Below, in pieces: positions 38,402 through 50,710 of a DNA stretch of 64,000 nt. The notes under the pieces are model-generated. The model saw only the letters and a program-made list of their open reading frames with translations. It did not search any database and was not told where the DNA came from. The translations under genes were made by a program, and so were the position numbers. The stretch is from Buchnera aphidicola (Microlophium carnosum) (GTDB lineage Bacteria > Pseudomonadota > Gammaproteobacteria > Enterobacterales > Enterobacteriaceae): contig CP048747.1 of assembly GCA_011752475.1 (NCBI GenBank), forward strand, positions 496,001 through 560,000, written 5' to 3'. The stretch's first letter is position 1, and each line of letters begins with the position of its first letter.

Positions 38402-40276
38402 ATGAAAACACAAAAAAAAGAAATCTATAATTTTCAATCAGAAGTAAAACAATTATTACATTTAATGATTCATTCACTTTACTCTAATAAAGAAATTTTT
38501 TTAAGAGAATTAATATCTAATTCATCAGATGCAATAGATAAATTAAGATTTGAATCTATATCATCACCAGAACTATATGAAAACGATAGCAATCTCAAAA
38601 TTCAAATATCCATTAATCAAGCACAAAAAACACTAACTATTAGTGATAATGGTATTGGAATGACTAAACAAGATACTATTGAAAATCTTGGTACAATTGC
38701 TAAATCAGGAACAAAATCTTTCCTTGAATCTCTAGAAAAAAAACAAGATAAAAAAAATGAATTAATTGGAGAATTTGGAGTTGGTTTTTATTCATCTTTT
38801 ATTGTATCACGAAAAGTATCGGTTAGAACTAGATATGCTGATTCAAAATCTAATGAAGGAACATTATGGGAATCCTCGGGAGAAGGAGAATATGATATTA
38901 CAAATATTACAAAAAAAACTCGGGGAACTGAAATTACTCTATTTTTAAAACCAGAAGAAGAAGAATTTTTAGAAATATGGCGTATTAAAAGTATAATTAG
39001 CAAATATTCTGATCATATTACTGTTCCAATACATATACAAAATTACGATGAAAAAAATAAAACATATTTTTGGGAACAAATTAATAAAGCTAAAGCATTA
39101 TGGACACTAAATAAATCTTCTATTACTGATAACGATTATCAAGATTTTTATAAACATCTTACTAATGATCAAAACAATCCACTGATTTGGAGTCATAATC
39201 GTGTCGAAGGAAATCAAGAATATATTAGTCTATTATATATTCCTGAAAAAGCAGCTTGGGACATCTGGAATAGAGATAATAAAAATGGTTTAAAATTATA
39301 TGTAAAACGCGTCTATATTATGGATAATGCGCAAGCTTTTCTTCCTAATTACTTACGTTTCATAAGAGGTTTAATAGATTCTAGTAATTTACCCTTAAAT
39401 ATTTCCCGTGAAATATTGCAGGATAATGCAATAACAGAAAAATTAAGAAAAGCACTAATCAAAAGATCTTTAAGTATGTTAGAAAAATTAGCAAAAAACA
39501 CTAGTGAAAAGTATCAAATTTTCTGGAATCAATTTGGTCTTGTATTAAAAGAAGGTCCTGCTGAAGATCATGAGAATTTAGAAAAGATTGCTAATTTATT
39601 ACGTTTTTCATCTATAAAAAATAATAGTTCTGAACAAAACGTTTCTTTAAAAAAATACATATCTAATATGAATGAAAAACAAGAAAAAATATATTATATT
39701 ACTGCAGATAGTTATTCATCCGCTAAAAATAGTCCTCATTTAGAATTATTTAAAAAAAATAATATTGATGTTTTATTATTATCAGATCGAATCGATGAAT
39801 GGATGATGAATTATCTTACTGAATTTGAAGGAAAAAAATTCCAATCTATTAGTAAAGAAGATTCATCACTAAACAAAATCACAAAAGAAAAAAAAATAAA
39901 CAATAGTGACGTTTCAGTAAATATGATTGAATTTTTAAAAACAGTAAAACAAGTACTTGGAAATAAAGTAAAAGATGTAAGATTAACTCATCGATTAACA
40001 GAAACTCCCTGTATTTTACTGAGTGATTCTGCTGAAATGACTACACAAATGGCTAAACTTTTTTCTGCAGCAGGACAGTCTGTACCGGAATTAAAATATA
40101 TTTTTGAAATTAATCCAGAACATATTTTAATAAAAAAAATATGTTTAATTAACAATCAAAATGAACTTAATCAGTGGATTAAATTATTATTAGATCAAGC
40201 ATTATTAGCTGAAAAAGGAAATTTAGAAAATCCACATAAATTTATTTCAAGAATGAATAAATTACTTGTTAAATAA
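38402..40276 (+). CDS. htpG: HtpG, Hsp90 chaperone
   Basis: HtpG is the bacterial Hsp90. The 624 residues equal the E. coli length. The N-terminal GHKL ATPase shows LRELISNSSDAIDKLRF, ISDNGIGMT and IGEFGVGFYSSF; the middle domain has the conserved LPLNISREILQ with the catalytic Arg. No clear heat-shock promoter is seen in the AT-rich 147 bases upstream. Confidence 0.98.
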   Translation: MKTQKKEIYNFQSEVKQLLHLMIHSLYSNKEIFLRELISNSSDAIDKLRFESISSPELYENDSNLKIQISINQAQKTLTISDNGIGMTKQDTIENLGTIAKSGTKSFLESLEKKQDKKNELIGEFGVGFYSSFIVSRKVSVRTRYADSKSNEGTLWESSGEGEYDITNITKKTRGTEITLFLKPEEEEFLEIWRIKSIISKYSDHITVPIHIQNYDEKNKTYFWEQINKAKALWTLNKSSITDNDYQDFYKHLTNDQNNPLIWSHNRVEGNQEYISLLYIPEKAAWDIWNRDNKNGLKLYVKRVYIMDNAQAFLPNYLRFIRGLIDSSNLPLNISREILQDNAITEKLRKALIKRSLSMLEKLAKNTSEKYQIFWNQFGLVLKEGPAEDHENLEKIANLLRFSSIKNNSSEQNVSLKKYISNMNEKQEKIYYITADSYSSAKNSPHLELFKKNNIDVLLLSDRIDEWMMNYLTEFEGKKFQSISKEDSSLNKITKEKKINNSDVSVNMIEFLKTVKQVLGNKVKDVRLTHRLTETPCILLSDSAEMTTQMAKLFSAAGQSVPELKYIFEINPEHILIKKICLINNQNELNQWIKLLLDQALLAEKGNLENPHKFISRMNKLLVK

Positions 40277-40286
40277 TAAAAAATAT

Positions 40287-40313
40287 GATTACTACTATCA
40301 TATAGTAGTAATC
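40287..40313 (+). terminator. hairpin between htpG and adk
   Basis: GATTACTACTAT (40287-40298) and ATAGTAGTAATC (40302-40313) are a perfect 12-base inverted repeat with a 3-base loop, 10 bases after the htpG stop. The following TTAAAATTAA is a poor T run, so it may be a weak terminator or a stabilising hairpin. Confidence 0.5.
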
Positions 40314-40347
40314 TTAAAATTAACTTTAAGATGAATAAAAAATTATT

Positions 40348-40995
40348 ATGCGTATTATTTTACTAGGTGCACCTGGTACAGGAAAGGGAACACAAGGAAA
40401 ATTTATTGCCAAAAAATATCAAATTCCTCAAATATCTACAGGTGATATGCTTCGGGAAACCATTCGTGCAAAAAATAAAATAGGAACAAGTATTCAAAAA
40501 ATTATAGAAAAAGGTAAATTAGTTTCTGATAAAATTGTATGTGATTTGATAAAAAAAAGAGTGAAAAAAAAAGACTGTATCAATGGTTTTTTATTAGATG
40601 GTTTTCCAAGAACTATTGAACAAGCTTTTTACTTATCAAAAAATAAAATAAAAATAGATTATGTATTAGAATTTATAATGCCATATGACTCTATATTAGA
40701 ACGAATATTAGGTAGACGAATACACATTCAATCAGGACGTATCTATCATGTAAAATTCAATCCTCCAAAAAATAAAGATAAGGATGATCTAACTGGAGAG
40801 TCATTAATTATAAGAAAAGATGATAAAGAAGAGAGTGTTAAAAATAGATTAGAAGAATATAAAAAAACAAATCGTTTATTAGTTGAATATTACATAAATG
40901 AAAAAAAATTAGGAAAAATAAAATTTTTTCAAATTAATGCCATGAATGTTTTATCATTGATAAAAAAAGAGGTAGAAATGATTTTAAAAAAATGA
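40348..40995 (+). CDS. adk: Adk, adenylate kinase
   Basis: Adenylate kinase interconverts ATP, AMP and ADP. The 215 residues match E. coli (214). The P-loop is GAPGTGKGTQ (residues 7-16), the AMP site includes STGDMLRE and LLDGFPRT, and the LID domain carries GRRIHIQSGRIYHVKFNPPK. E. coli has hemH after adk; here a tRNA gene on the opposite strand follows. Confidence 0.98.
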   Translation: MRIILLGAPGTGKGTQGKFIAKKYQIPQISTGDMLRETIRAKNKIGTSIQKIIEKGKLVSDKIVCDLIKKRVKKKDCINGFLLDGFPRTIEQAFYLSKNKIKIDYVLEFIMPYDSILERILGRRIHIQSGRIYHVKFNPPKNKDKDDLTGESLIIRKDDKEESVKNRLEEYKKTNRLLVEYYINEKKLGKIKFFQINAMNVLSLIKKEVEMILKK

Positions 40996-40999
40996 TTTT

Positions 41000-41073
41000 T
41001 GCGTTCTACAGGATTTGAACCTGTGACCTACGGCTTAGAAGGCCGTTGCTCTATCCAACTGAGCTAAGAACGC
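41000..41073 (-). tRNA. argU: tRNA-Arg (UCU)
   Basis: The minus strand reads GCGTTCTTAGCTCAG..., a full cloverleaf with anticodon TCT in a CTTCTAA loop and T loop GGTTCAAATCC. Acceptor GCGTTCT pairs with AGAACGC, and discriminator A is at 41000. CCA is not encoded. It sits beside folD as argU does in E. coli. Confidence 0.96.
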
Positions 41074-41227
41074 ATAAAATAATTAGATTTAAAATTTAAC
41101 ATTAATATAATATATATGCAACTAAATTACTATTATTATTATATTTTAATATGTTTAATTATACTAACCTATATTATAATAGTATTTTTGTATATAATAA
41201 CGTAAAAAATAATTGAGTCACTTACCG

Positions 41228-42085
41228 ATGCCAGCAATAATTATCGATGGTAATAAAATAGCAAAACAATTAGAATTAAATATTTTAAACAAAGTAAAAA
41301 AACGAAAAAAAGATGGAAAAAAAATACCCGGATTAGCTATGATTTTAGTAGGAACTAATACTCCTTCACAGATCTATGTCAATAAAAAAAAAATAGCATG
41401 CAAAAATGTTGGTTTTTTTTCAGAATGTTGGAATTTTCCTGATAATGTTCATGAAATCGAAGTATTAAATCTCATTTCCAAATTAAATAAAAACGAAAAT
41501 ATAGATGGAATTTTGATACAATTACCACTTCCTCAACAAATAAACTATATGAATGTTTTAAGTAGTATTACTCCCGATAAAGATGTAGATGGATTTCATC
41601 CATATAACACTGGTTCTTTATGCCAAAGAACCCCAAAATTAAGAGCATGTACCCCTAAGGGTATTATTACAATGTTAAAATATAATAAAATAAAAACTCA
41701 TGGACTACATGCAGTCATGGTTGGCGCATCGAATATAGTTGGAAGACCGATGAGTCTAGAATTATTATTAGCAGGATGTACAACTACTGTTACACATCGA
41801 TTTACTAAAAATTTAAAAAATCATGTAAAAAATGCTGATTTATTAATTGTTGCAGTTGGAAAAGCAAACTTTTTAAAAGGAAATTGGATTAAGCGTGGTT
41901 CTATAGTTATAGATGTTGGTATTAATAGATTAGAAAATGGGCAAATAGTAGGTGATGTAGACTTTAAAAATGCATATTTAAGAGCATCTTATATCACTCC
42001 TGTACCTGGAGGAGTTGGTCCTATGACAGTAGCAACATTATTACAAAATACATTAGAGGCTTGTGAGAATTATCACGATTTTTAA
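41228..42085 (+). CDS. folD: FolD, methylenetetrahydrofolate dehydrogenase/cyclohydrolase
   Basis: FolD interconverts methylene-, methenyl- and 10-formyl-tetrahydrofolate; the 10-formyl form is the substrate used by Fmt, also in this window. I use ATG 41228 (MPAIIIDGNKIAKQLELNIL), giving 285 residues against 288 in E. coli; the frame also has a TTG at 41213. Motifs are GTNTPSQIYVNKKKIAC with the catalytic Lys, DGILIQLPLP, and VVGASNIVGRPM-like VMVGASNIVGRPM, and PVPGGVGPMT. Its stop overlaps the cysS stop on the other strand. Confidence 0.96.
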   Translation: MPAIIIDGNKIAKQLELNILNKVKKRKKDGKKIPGLAMILVGTNTPSQIYVNKKKIACKNVGFFSECWNFPDNVHEIEVLNLISKLNKNENIDGILIQLPLPQQINYMNVLSSITPDKDVDGFHPYNTGSLCQRTPKLRACTPKGIITMLKYNKIKTHGLHAVMVGASNIVGRPMSLELLLAGCTTTVTHRFTKNLKNHVKNADLLIVAVGKANFLKGNWIKRGSIVIDVGINRLENGQIVGDVDFKNAYLRASYITPVPGGVGPMTVATLLQNTLEACENYHDF

Positions 42086-43482
42086 ATTTTTTTATTTTTA
42101 CGCCATATTGTTTTGTCGGGAAGATCTTCTAAGATAACATTTAAAGATATTAATTTTTCTCGTATATTATCTGCTTTTTTCCATAATTTTAACTGTCTTG
42201 CAATATTTCTTTTTTCTATTAATAATTCAATCTCTTTTAATTCACATGAATTCAATGTAGTTTTTTCTTGCAAAAAATCTTCTGGATTTTGTAATAAAAA
42301 ACCTAAATTATTAGCTAAATATTTTAATATAAAAGCAAGTTGATTACTTTTTAATATATCTGTCTTTTTAAAAAAATTAATTTTACGTGCTATTTTTAAA
42401 AAAATAGAAAATGCTCTAGGAGTATTAAAATCATCATTCATAGCATCATAAAATTCAAATTCAAATTCAAATTTAACATTTTCTTTGTTATTAACAAAAG
42501 GATTAGTATTGCATAATGCTGTATACAAATATTTCAATGCTATGTATGCTTGATCTATTTTTTTTTCACAATAGTAAATAGGATGACGGTAATGTGTTGA
42601 AAGAAAAAAATAACGTAAAACTTCAGGATCATAATTTTTTAATATATTTCTTAACAAATGAACATTTCCTAATGACTTAGACATTTTTTGATTATTTATA
42701 ATAACCATGCCAGTATGCATCCAAAAATTTATTATCGATTTATTATTGAAACACGTAGATTGAGACTTTTCATTTTCATGATGAGGAAAAATAAGATCAG
42801 AACCACCTCCATGAATATCTATAGCATTATTAAAAAAAATACTAGTTATCGCACTACACTCAATATGCCAACCAGGACGTCCTCTACCCCATGGAGAATC
42901 CCAAGAATATTCCTCTTGATCAGAAATTTTCCAAAGTACAAAATCTATTGGATTTTTTTTCATGTTATTCACAGGAATACGCAATCCAGATTTTAATAAA
43001 ATTAAAGATTGACGAGATAAAGTACCATAATTGGGATCGCTATCTATAGCAAAGACAATGTCTCCATTTTTATTTTTATATGCATGTTTTTTTTGTATCA
43101 ACTTCATAATGATTTGAATAATATTAGTAATAAAATCTGTAACACGAGGCTCTTCATCAGGAGGGGAAATTCCTAACAAATTAAAATCTTTATGCATTTC
43201 TTTTATCATAGAAGAAGTAAAAGAATGAATATTAGTTTTTTCTTTAGCTGATCTTAGAATAATTTTATCATCGATATCAGTAATATTTCGAATATATTTT
43301 ACTTCAAAACCAGAAAAACGCAGATAACGAACTAATATATCAAAAAACACAAAAGTACGTCCATGTCCAATATGACAAAAATCATATACAGTAACACCAC
43401 ATACATATAAATTAATTTTATCTTTTATAATAGGTTTAAAAATTTCTTTTTTACCAGTTAGTGTATTAAAAATTTTCAGCAT
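42082..43482 (-). CDS. cysS: CysS, cysteine-tRNA ligase
   Basis: CysRS charges tRNA-Cys. The 466 residues match E. coli (461). The class I signatures are VYDFCHIGHGRTFVFFD (HIGH) and QKMSKSLGN (KMSKS). The zinc-site region CGVTVYD, GRPGWHIECSA and FPHHENEKSQS is present. The gene is convergent with folD, with a 4-base overlap of the two stops. Confidence 0.98.
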   Translation of the reverse strand: MLKIFNTLTGKKEIFKPIIKDKINLYVCGVTVYDFCHIGHGRTFVFFDILVRYLRFSGFEVKYIRNITDIDDKIILRSAKEKTNIHSFTSSMIKEMHKDFNLLGISPPDEEPRVTDFITNIIQIIMKLIQKKHAYKNKNGDIVFAIDSDPNYGTLSRQSLILLKSGLRIPVNNMKKNPIDFVLWKISDQEEYSWDSPWGRGRPGWHIECSAITSIFFNNAIDIHGGGSDLIFPHHENEKSQSTCFNNKSIINFWMHTGMVIINNQKMSKSLGNVHLLRNILKNYDPEVLRYFFLSTHYRHPIYYCEKKIDQAYIALKYLYTALCNTNPFVNNKENVKFEFEFEFYDAMNDDFNTPRAFSIFLKIARKINFFKKTDILKSNQLAFILKYLANNLGFLLQNPEDFLQEKTTLNSCELKEIELLIEKRNIARQLKLWKKADNIREKLISLNVILEDLPDKTIWRKNKKI

Positions 43483-43672
43483 AATTTATATCCTATAAAA
43501 ATATATTCAGTAAAAAATAATATAAAATATATTATTTTCCATATTGCCAATGTGCTAAACTGAATAAATTATTATTTACAATCCTTTTAAAATTAATTGT
43601 AAAATACATGAGAAAAAAATTATGTATTTTAAAAAAAAGAATATTCTTCGTAAAAAAAATAGGGGATTAATA

Positions 43673-43936
43673 ATGAAAACAAAATTACGAGAAATGTTAA
43701 AATTCCCTTGTTTTTTTACTTATAAGATTATTGGATTGGCACAGCCTGAACTTATTGATCAAATAATAAAAGTTATTCAAATTCAAATTCCTGGAGATTA
43801 TACACCTCAAGTAAAATCAAGTAACAGAGGAAATTATCTTTCTGTTTCAATTACAATATGTGCTAAAAATTTTGAACAAATTGAAATTTTATATCATGAA
43901 ATTAGTAAAATTAATATAGTTCGAATGGTGTTATGA
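43673..43936 (+). CDS. ybeD: YbeD, DUF493 family protein
   Basis: A small conserved protein of unknown function with an ACT-like fold in E. coli. I use ATG 43673, preceded by AGGGGAT, giving 87 residues (MKTKLREMLKFPCFFTYKII...) as in E. coli. PGDYTPQVKSSNRGNYLSVS and the C-terminal INIVRMVL are hallmarks. In E. coli it sits near lipB and dacA, which are not here. Confidence 0.94.
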   Translation: MKTKLREMLKFPCFFTYKIIGLAQPELIDQIIKVIQIQIPGDYTPQVKSSNRGNYLSVSITICAKNFEQIEILYHEISKINIVRMVL

Positions 43937-43972
43937 GCAATTTAAAATATATATAAAAATATTTTAAAACAA

Positions 43973-44005
43973 TATAGTACAGCCCTATTAAAGAGCCGTA
44001 CTATA
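43973..44005. terminator. bidirectional hairpin between ybeD and cspE
   Basis: TATAGTACAGCCC (43973-43985) and GAGCCGTACTATA (43993-44005) form a 13-base stem around a 7-base loop; on the cspE-sense RNA the two non-Watson-Crick positions are G-U pairs. It lies between convergent ybeD and cspE, and on the minus strand a TATTGTTTTAAAA stretch follows, so it probably terminates cspE. Confidence 0.7.
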
Positions 44006-44043
44006 AAAAACACATTTTTTTACATCAAAAAAATTGAATCATT

Positions 44044-44253
44044 TTATAAACTAATAACATTAGCAGCAGATGGTCCTTTTGCTCCTTCAGTAATCTCGAA
44101 TTCAACACTTTGACCTTCTGCTAAAGTTTTAAACCCATTGCTTTGTATAGCTGAAAAATGCACAAATACATCTTTACTTCCATCTTCTGGAGTAATAAAA
44201 CCAAAACCTTTAGATTCATTGAACCACTTCACATTACCTTTAATCTTGGACAT
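44044..44253 (-). CDS. cspE: Cold shock-like protein CspE
   Basis: A 69-residue cold-shock-domain RNA chaperone. RNP1 (SKGFGFITP) and RNP2 (VFVHFSAI) are intact, and the sequence is nearly identical to E. coli CspE (MSKIKGNVKWFNESKGFGF), more so than to CspC. Its codon choice and conservation suggest strong selection. It lies just downstream of the 5S rRNA terminator on the same strand. Confidence 0.96.
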   Translation of the reverse strand: MSKIKGNVKWFNESKGFGFITPEDGSKDVFVHFSAIQSNGFKTLAEGQSVEFEITEGAKGPSAANVISL

Positions 44254-44430
44254 CTATATTACCTTACATAAAAAAATATACTAAATTGAAAAAAGACTAA
44301 TTAATAATTACTAATGATATTAGAATTTAAAAAAAATAATATAAAATATTTAAATTCTCAATAGATTAACATGTAAATCTATTGTTAGCTAGAAAGTAAT
44401 TTATTTTTAAAAATAATTTATTTTGAATAT

Positions 44431-44462
44431 AAAAAAACCCGAAAAAAATTTCGGGTTTTTTT
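44431..44462 (-). terminator. rho-independent terminator of the rRNA operon
   Basis: AAAAAAACCCGAAA (44431-44444) and TTTCGGGTTTTTTT (44449-44462) form a 14-base stem with a 4-base loop immediately after the 3' end of the 5S gene in the direction of transcription, with a T run on the transcript strand. Confidence 0.9.
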
Positions 44463-44581
44463 ATCCTGGATTTGACCTACTCTCGCACGGGGAGGCCCCG
44501 TACTACCATTGGCGTTATAGCATTTCACTTCTGAGTTCGGAATGGATTCAGGTGGTTCTACTACACTATTTTTACCAGGAA
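44463..44581 (-). rRNA. rrf: 5S ribosomal RNA
   Basis: Minus-strand sequence includes CCGAACTCAGAAGTGAAA and CCTCCCCGTGCGAGAGTAGG, the conserved loops of 5S rRNA, and ends TTCCTGG and CCAGGAT pair as helix I. The length is about 119 bases; ends are set from this pairing. Confidence 0.96.
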
Positions 44582-44682
44582 TTTTTAATAATTTTTTATT
44601 TTTTAAAATACTTTAAAAAGTAATTAATTCAGTAAAACAAGCTTTTTAATTAAATTTATTTTAAAAACACCTCTGGTGTTGC

Positions 44683-47598
<2,916 letters not shown>

Positions 47599-47762
47599 TT
47601 ACAACCCACAGGTGTTTTTTAAAAAAATAAGTTATATGCTTGTTTTTCCGAATTTTTAAAGAGCTTTTTTTTATTAATTTTAACTTTTATTAAAAAGTTA
47701 TTTTGAGAATAACACAATAATTTAAATTAGTATATAATATTTTTAAAAATATTTTTATTTAT

Positions 47763-47835
47763 CGTCCCCTAGGGGATTTGAACCCCTGTTGCCGCCGTGA
47801 AAGGGCGGTGTCCTAGACCTCTAGACGAAGGGGAC
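47763..47835 (-). tRNA. tRNA-Glu (UUC)
   Basis: The minus strand reads GTCCCCTTCGTCTAGAGG..., with anticodon TTC in a CTTTCAC loop and T loop GGTTCAAATCC; acceptor GTCCCCT pairs with AGGGGAC. CCA is not encoded. In E. coli a tRNA-Glu lies in the 16S-23S spacer; here it precedes 23S with no 16S upstream, so it is what remains of the spacer. Confidence 0.97.
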
Positions 47836-47892
47836 CTTTAACGTAAAATTATTTTTTATTTAATATAATATAATACATAATAGTTAATATAA

Positions 47893-47921
47893 TTAATAAC
47901 AGATCAAAAAAAAAGAGTCAA
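47893..47921 (-). promoter_or_regulatory. candidate sigma-70 promoter of tRNA-Glu-23S-5S operon
   Basis: On the minus strand TTGACT (47921-47916) is followed after 17 bases by TATTAA (47898-47893), about 58 bases before the tRNA-Glu gene. The -35 matches the consensus at 5 of 6 bases and the -10 at 4 of 6. The spacer contains a run of nine T. AT-rich sequence makes chance matches common, but TTGACT is rare here and the position fits. Confidence 0.5.
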
Positions 47922-48009
47922 GTATTTTTTATTATTAATTAATTAAAATATTGAAAAATATACTAAAAAACTTATAGATTAAATAATGTTTTTATTCCTT
48001 TTAAAAAAA

Positions 48010-48831
48010 TTATTTTTTTAAAATATCAATAATATAATCTATTTCTGGAAGAACATGATGCCATAAAGAAAAAGAATGAGCAGCTTGAAAAACTAACATC
48101 CCTATCCCATCAGAATAAAAATTAGCTCCTATTTCAAGACACCAATCAATAAAAATTGTATTACCTACTTGATAATTCATATCATAAAAACATGTTTTTG
48201 AAGAAACTATAGATATAGGAAAAAAATCATCTTTTTTTATAACGGATTTTGATGTTGCATTAATAATCAAATCAAAGTGTTTGATTTTTAATAATTTTTT
48301 ATTGAATACATATATATTTCCATACTTATTAAATTGTAAAACTAATTTTGCAGCATTTAAATAAGTTCTATTTAAAATAAAAATAGAACATCCAAATGAT
48401 AAAAGAGGAGAAATAATTCCTTTAGCTGCACCACCTGCACCAATTATTAATATTGAGTATTTTTTTTTTATAAAATTTAATCTTATTAAATCAGATAATA
48501 ATCCAATACCATCTGTATTATCTCCTAAAATATATTTACCATTTATGTTTTTAAATGTATTAACAGATTGAGCTATTTTTGCTCTTTCAGTTAGTTTATC
48601 ACAGAAAAAATAAGCTTCTTGTTTAAATGGTGCAGTAATGTTTGCACCCTGACCATCTTGTTCAAAAAAATTACATAAAACAGTACGAAAGCCATCTAAT
48701 GGAACATGAATAGATTTATAAATATGAAGAATACCTGTTTGTTTCGCAAATAAACTATGAATTTTAGGAGATTTACTATGATTAATAGGATTACCAAATA
48801 CAGCATAATTAAAATTTTGGTATTTAAACAT
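48010..48831 (-). CDS. aroE: AroE, shikimate dehydrogenase
   Basis: AroE reduces 3-dehydroshikimate to shikimate with NADPH, a step toward chorismate and the aromatic amino acids supplied to the host. The 273 residues match E. coli (272). Substrate motif NHSKSPKIHSLFA, NITAPFKQEA with the catalytic Lys, GDNTDGIGLLSDL with the catalytic Asp, and the nucleotide motif IGAGGAAKGI are visible. It overlaps tsaC by 8 bases, as part of tsaC-aroE in the E. coli order. A ten-base A tract inside keeps frame. Confidence 0.97.
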   Translation of the reverse strand: MFKYQNFNYAVFGNPINHSKSPKIHSLFAKQTGILHIYKSIHVPLDGFRTVLCNFFEQDGQGANITAPFKQEAYFFCDKLTERAKIAQSVNTFKNINGKYILGDNTDGIGLLSDLIRLNFIKKKYSILIIGAGGAAKGIISPLLSFGCSIFILNRTYLNAAKLVLQFNKYGNIYVFNKKLLKIKHFDLIINATSKSVIKKDDFFPISIVSSKTCFYDMNYQVGNTIFIDWCLEIGANFYSDGIGMLVFQAAHSFSLWHHVLPEIDYIIDILKK

Positions 48832-49402
48832 AGCGAATTAACTTTCCATTAATAATATTAATAATTTTAGAAGGATTCTTTTCGTCACCTATTTTTCCAT
48901 TTAATAATGGAAAATCTTTACCAAAAAACTTAAATACGTCTTCGGGAGTAAAACATGGCGTCATATTTGAAATATTAGCACTAGTCGATATTAATGCTCC
49001 TCCAAAAGCATTACATAGTTTGATTATTTCAAAATGAGCGCTTACACGCACAGCTACAGTATTAAATTTACCGGTTAACCAATAAGGAACATCAGACTTT
49101 GCTGGAAGTAAAAAAGTAAAAGGTCCCGGCCAATGAAAAAAAATCTTATTTTTTTGTTTATTTGTTAAATTTTTTTCATTAATGTACATTTTTAGCTGAT
49201 TAAAATCTGCAGCTACTAATATAAATCCTTTTTCTACACTTCTTTTTTTTAAATTTAATAATTTTTTTACAGCTTTTTTACTAGTAGGATCGCAACCTAA
49301 CCCAAACATTGATTCTGTAGGATAAGCAATGACATTATCATCATGCAACATTTTTATACAATAAAGTAATGAATTTGAAAAACAATGTTTATCCATGAAC
49401 AT
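48824..49402 (-). CDS. tsaC: TsaC, threonylcarbamoyl-AMP synthase (YrdC family)
   Basis: TsaC makes threonylcarbamoyl-AMP, used for the t6A modification next to the anticodon of ANN-decoding tRNAs. The 192 residues match E. coli (190). VIAYPTESMFGLGCDP, WPGPFTFLLPA and LISTSANIS are the YrdC signatures. ATG 49402 and ATG 49396 are both possible starts. yrdD, which sits between tsaC and smg in E. coli, is absent. Confidence 0.94.
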   Translation of the reverse strand: MFMDKHCFSNSLLYCIKMLHDDNVIAYPTESMFGLGCDPTSKKAVKKLLNLKKRSVEKGFILVAADFNQLKMYINEKNLTNKQKNKIFFHWPGPFTFLLPAKSDVPYWLTGKFNTVAVRVSAHFEIIKLCNAFGGALISTSANISNMTPCFTPEDVFKFFGKDFPLLNGKIGDEKNPSKIINIINGKLIRYV

Positions 49403-49456
49403 TTTCTCATAATAAAAATTATTACTTTTTTTAATTTTAATTAAAAATGATATTAT

Positions 49457-49930
49457 TTAATGAACGATCTCTTCTGTAAAATTAAATAATAAATTTTCAA
49501 GTTTACGATATACTAATTCACATCCAGGCACATTAAACAATACAATTAATACAATCCATTTTAAATCTTCAAGATTCAATTCATTAATTTCTAACTCCAT
49601 AATTCTTTCGATAATCATTTCACGTGTATCTAATGTCAATATTTCTAACTGTTCTAAAAAAAGTATAAAACCACGGCAATCAACATTGAGTTTAAGAGAT
49701 TCTTCTTGAGTGTAAATTCGAGTAGAAATCTGTTTCGATAATAAATTAATAGATGAAATAATATTTTTTTTATAACAAGAAAGATTTTTTAACCAACGTA
49801 AAGCATTATAAATATCTCGTTTCTGAAAACCTATATCAGACAAATCATTAGTTAGAATATCGTAATCAATAGAAATTTTTGATTCACTATGTACATAATT
49901 TTCAAAAAAATATATTAATATATCAAACAT
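49457..49930 (-). CDS. smg: Smg family protein (DUF494)
   Basis: A conserved protein of unknown function. I use ATG 49930 (MFDILIYFFENYVHSESKIS), giving 157 residues exactly as in E. coli; the frame extends 5 codons further upstream. The segment DIYNALRWLKNLSCY and the acidic C-terminal half are typical. It lies upstream of tsaC, diverging from def; dprA, next to smg in E. coli, is missing. Confidence 0.92.
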   Translation of the reverse strand: MFDILIYFFENYVHSESKISIDYDILTNDLSDIGFQKRDIYNALRWLKNLSCYKKNIISSINLLSKQISTRIYTQEESLKLNVDCRGFILFLEQLEILTLDTREMIIERIMELEINELNLEDLKWIVLIVLFNVPGCELVYRKLENLLFNFTEEIVH

Positions 49931-50175
49931 TACGTCCTCAATCAAATATTAAAAAAACTTAAATATTTAGTAATACATTCTATATATAATTTCATCATTA
50001 GCATTACTAATATATAATATATGAAAAATACTATATTTTAATAGAGATAAATTTTTACTAAAAATATAATAGATTGTTTTGTTGAAAATATAAAAAACAA
50101 CAATAGCAAACTTTTAATTATAATAAAAAAGTCTATACTAATATAAAATTCTACTATTTTACATCTAAAATATAT

Positions 50176-50703
50176 ATGTCTTTGTTAAAAATACTCTATT
50201 ATCCTGATATACGTTTAAGACTTATCGCTAAACCAGTTAATATAGTTGATAAGAAAATAAAAAAAATTATAAATAATATGATAGATACAATGCATCAAGA
50301 AGAAGGAATTGGTTTAGCAGCAACACAAGTAAACATTCAATTACAAATTATAGTCATCAACACAATGGAGCAAGAAAAAAATAATTTAGTGCTTATTAAC
50401 CCTAAAATTATTAAGAAAGAAGGTAATATTAGTATTGAAGAAGGATGTTTATCAATTCCAGAATATCGTGCTTCTGTACCAAGATATAACTATATAAGAG
50501 TCCAATCAATTAATCTTTATGGAGAAAAAATAGAGACAGAAGCAGAATCAATAATGTCTATTTGTATACAACATGAAATAGATCACCTTAAAGGTAAACT
50601 ATTTATTGATTATTTATCAAAATTTAAAAGAGAGAGAATGCAAAAAAAAATTAATAAATTAACAAAAAAAAGTAATAAAAATAAATTCTTAATTAGGGAA
50701 TAA
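50176..50703 (+). CDS. def: Def, peptide deformylase
   Basis: Def removes the formyl group from new N-terminal methionines. The 175 residues match the family. All three metal-site motifs are intact: GIGLAATQ near residues 44-51, EEGCLSIP with the metal-binding Cys, and QHEIDHLKG with two metal-binding His and the catalytic Glu. It is followed 7 bases later by fmt, which adds the formyl group. Confidence 0.97.
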   Translation: MSLLKILYYPDIRLRLIAKPVNIVDKKIKKIINNMIDTMHQEEGIGLAATQVNIQLQIIVINTMEQEKNNLVLINPKIIKKEGNISIEEGCLSIPEYRASVPRYNYIRVQSINLYGEKIETEAESIMSICIQHEIDHLKGKLFIDYLSKFKRERMQKKINKLTKKSNKNKFLIRE

Positions 50704-50710
50704 AATACAT

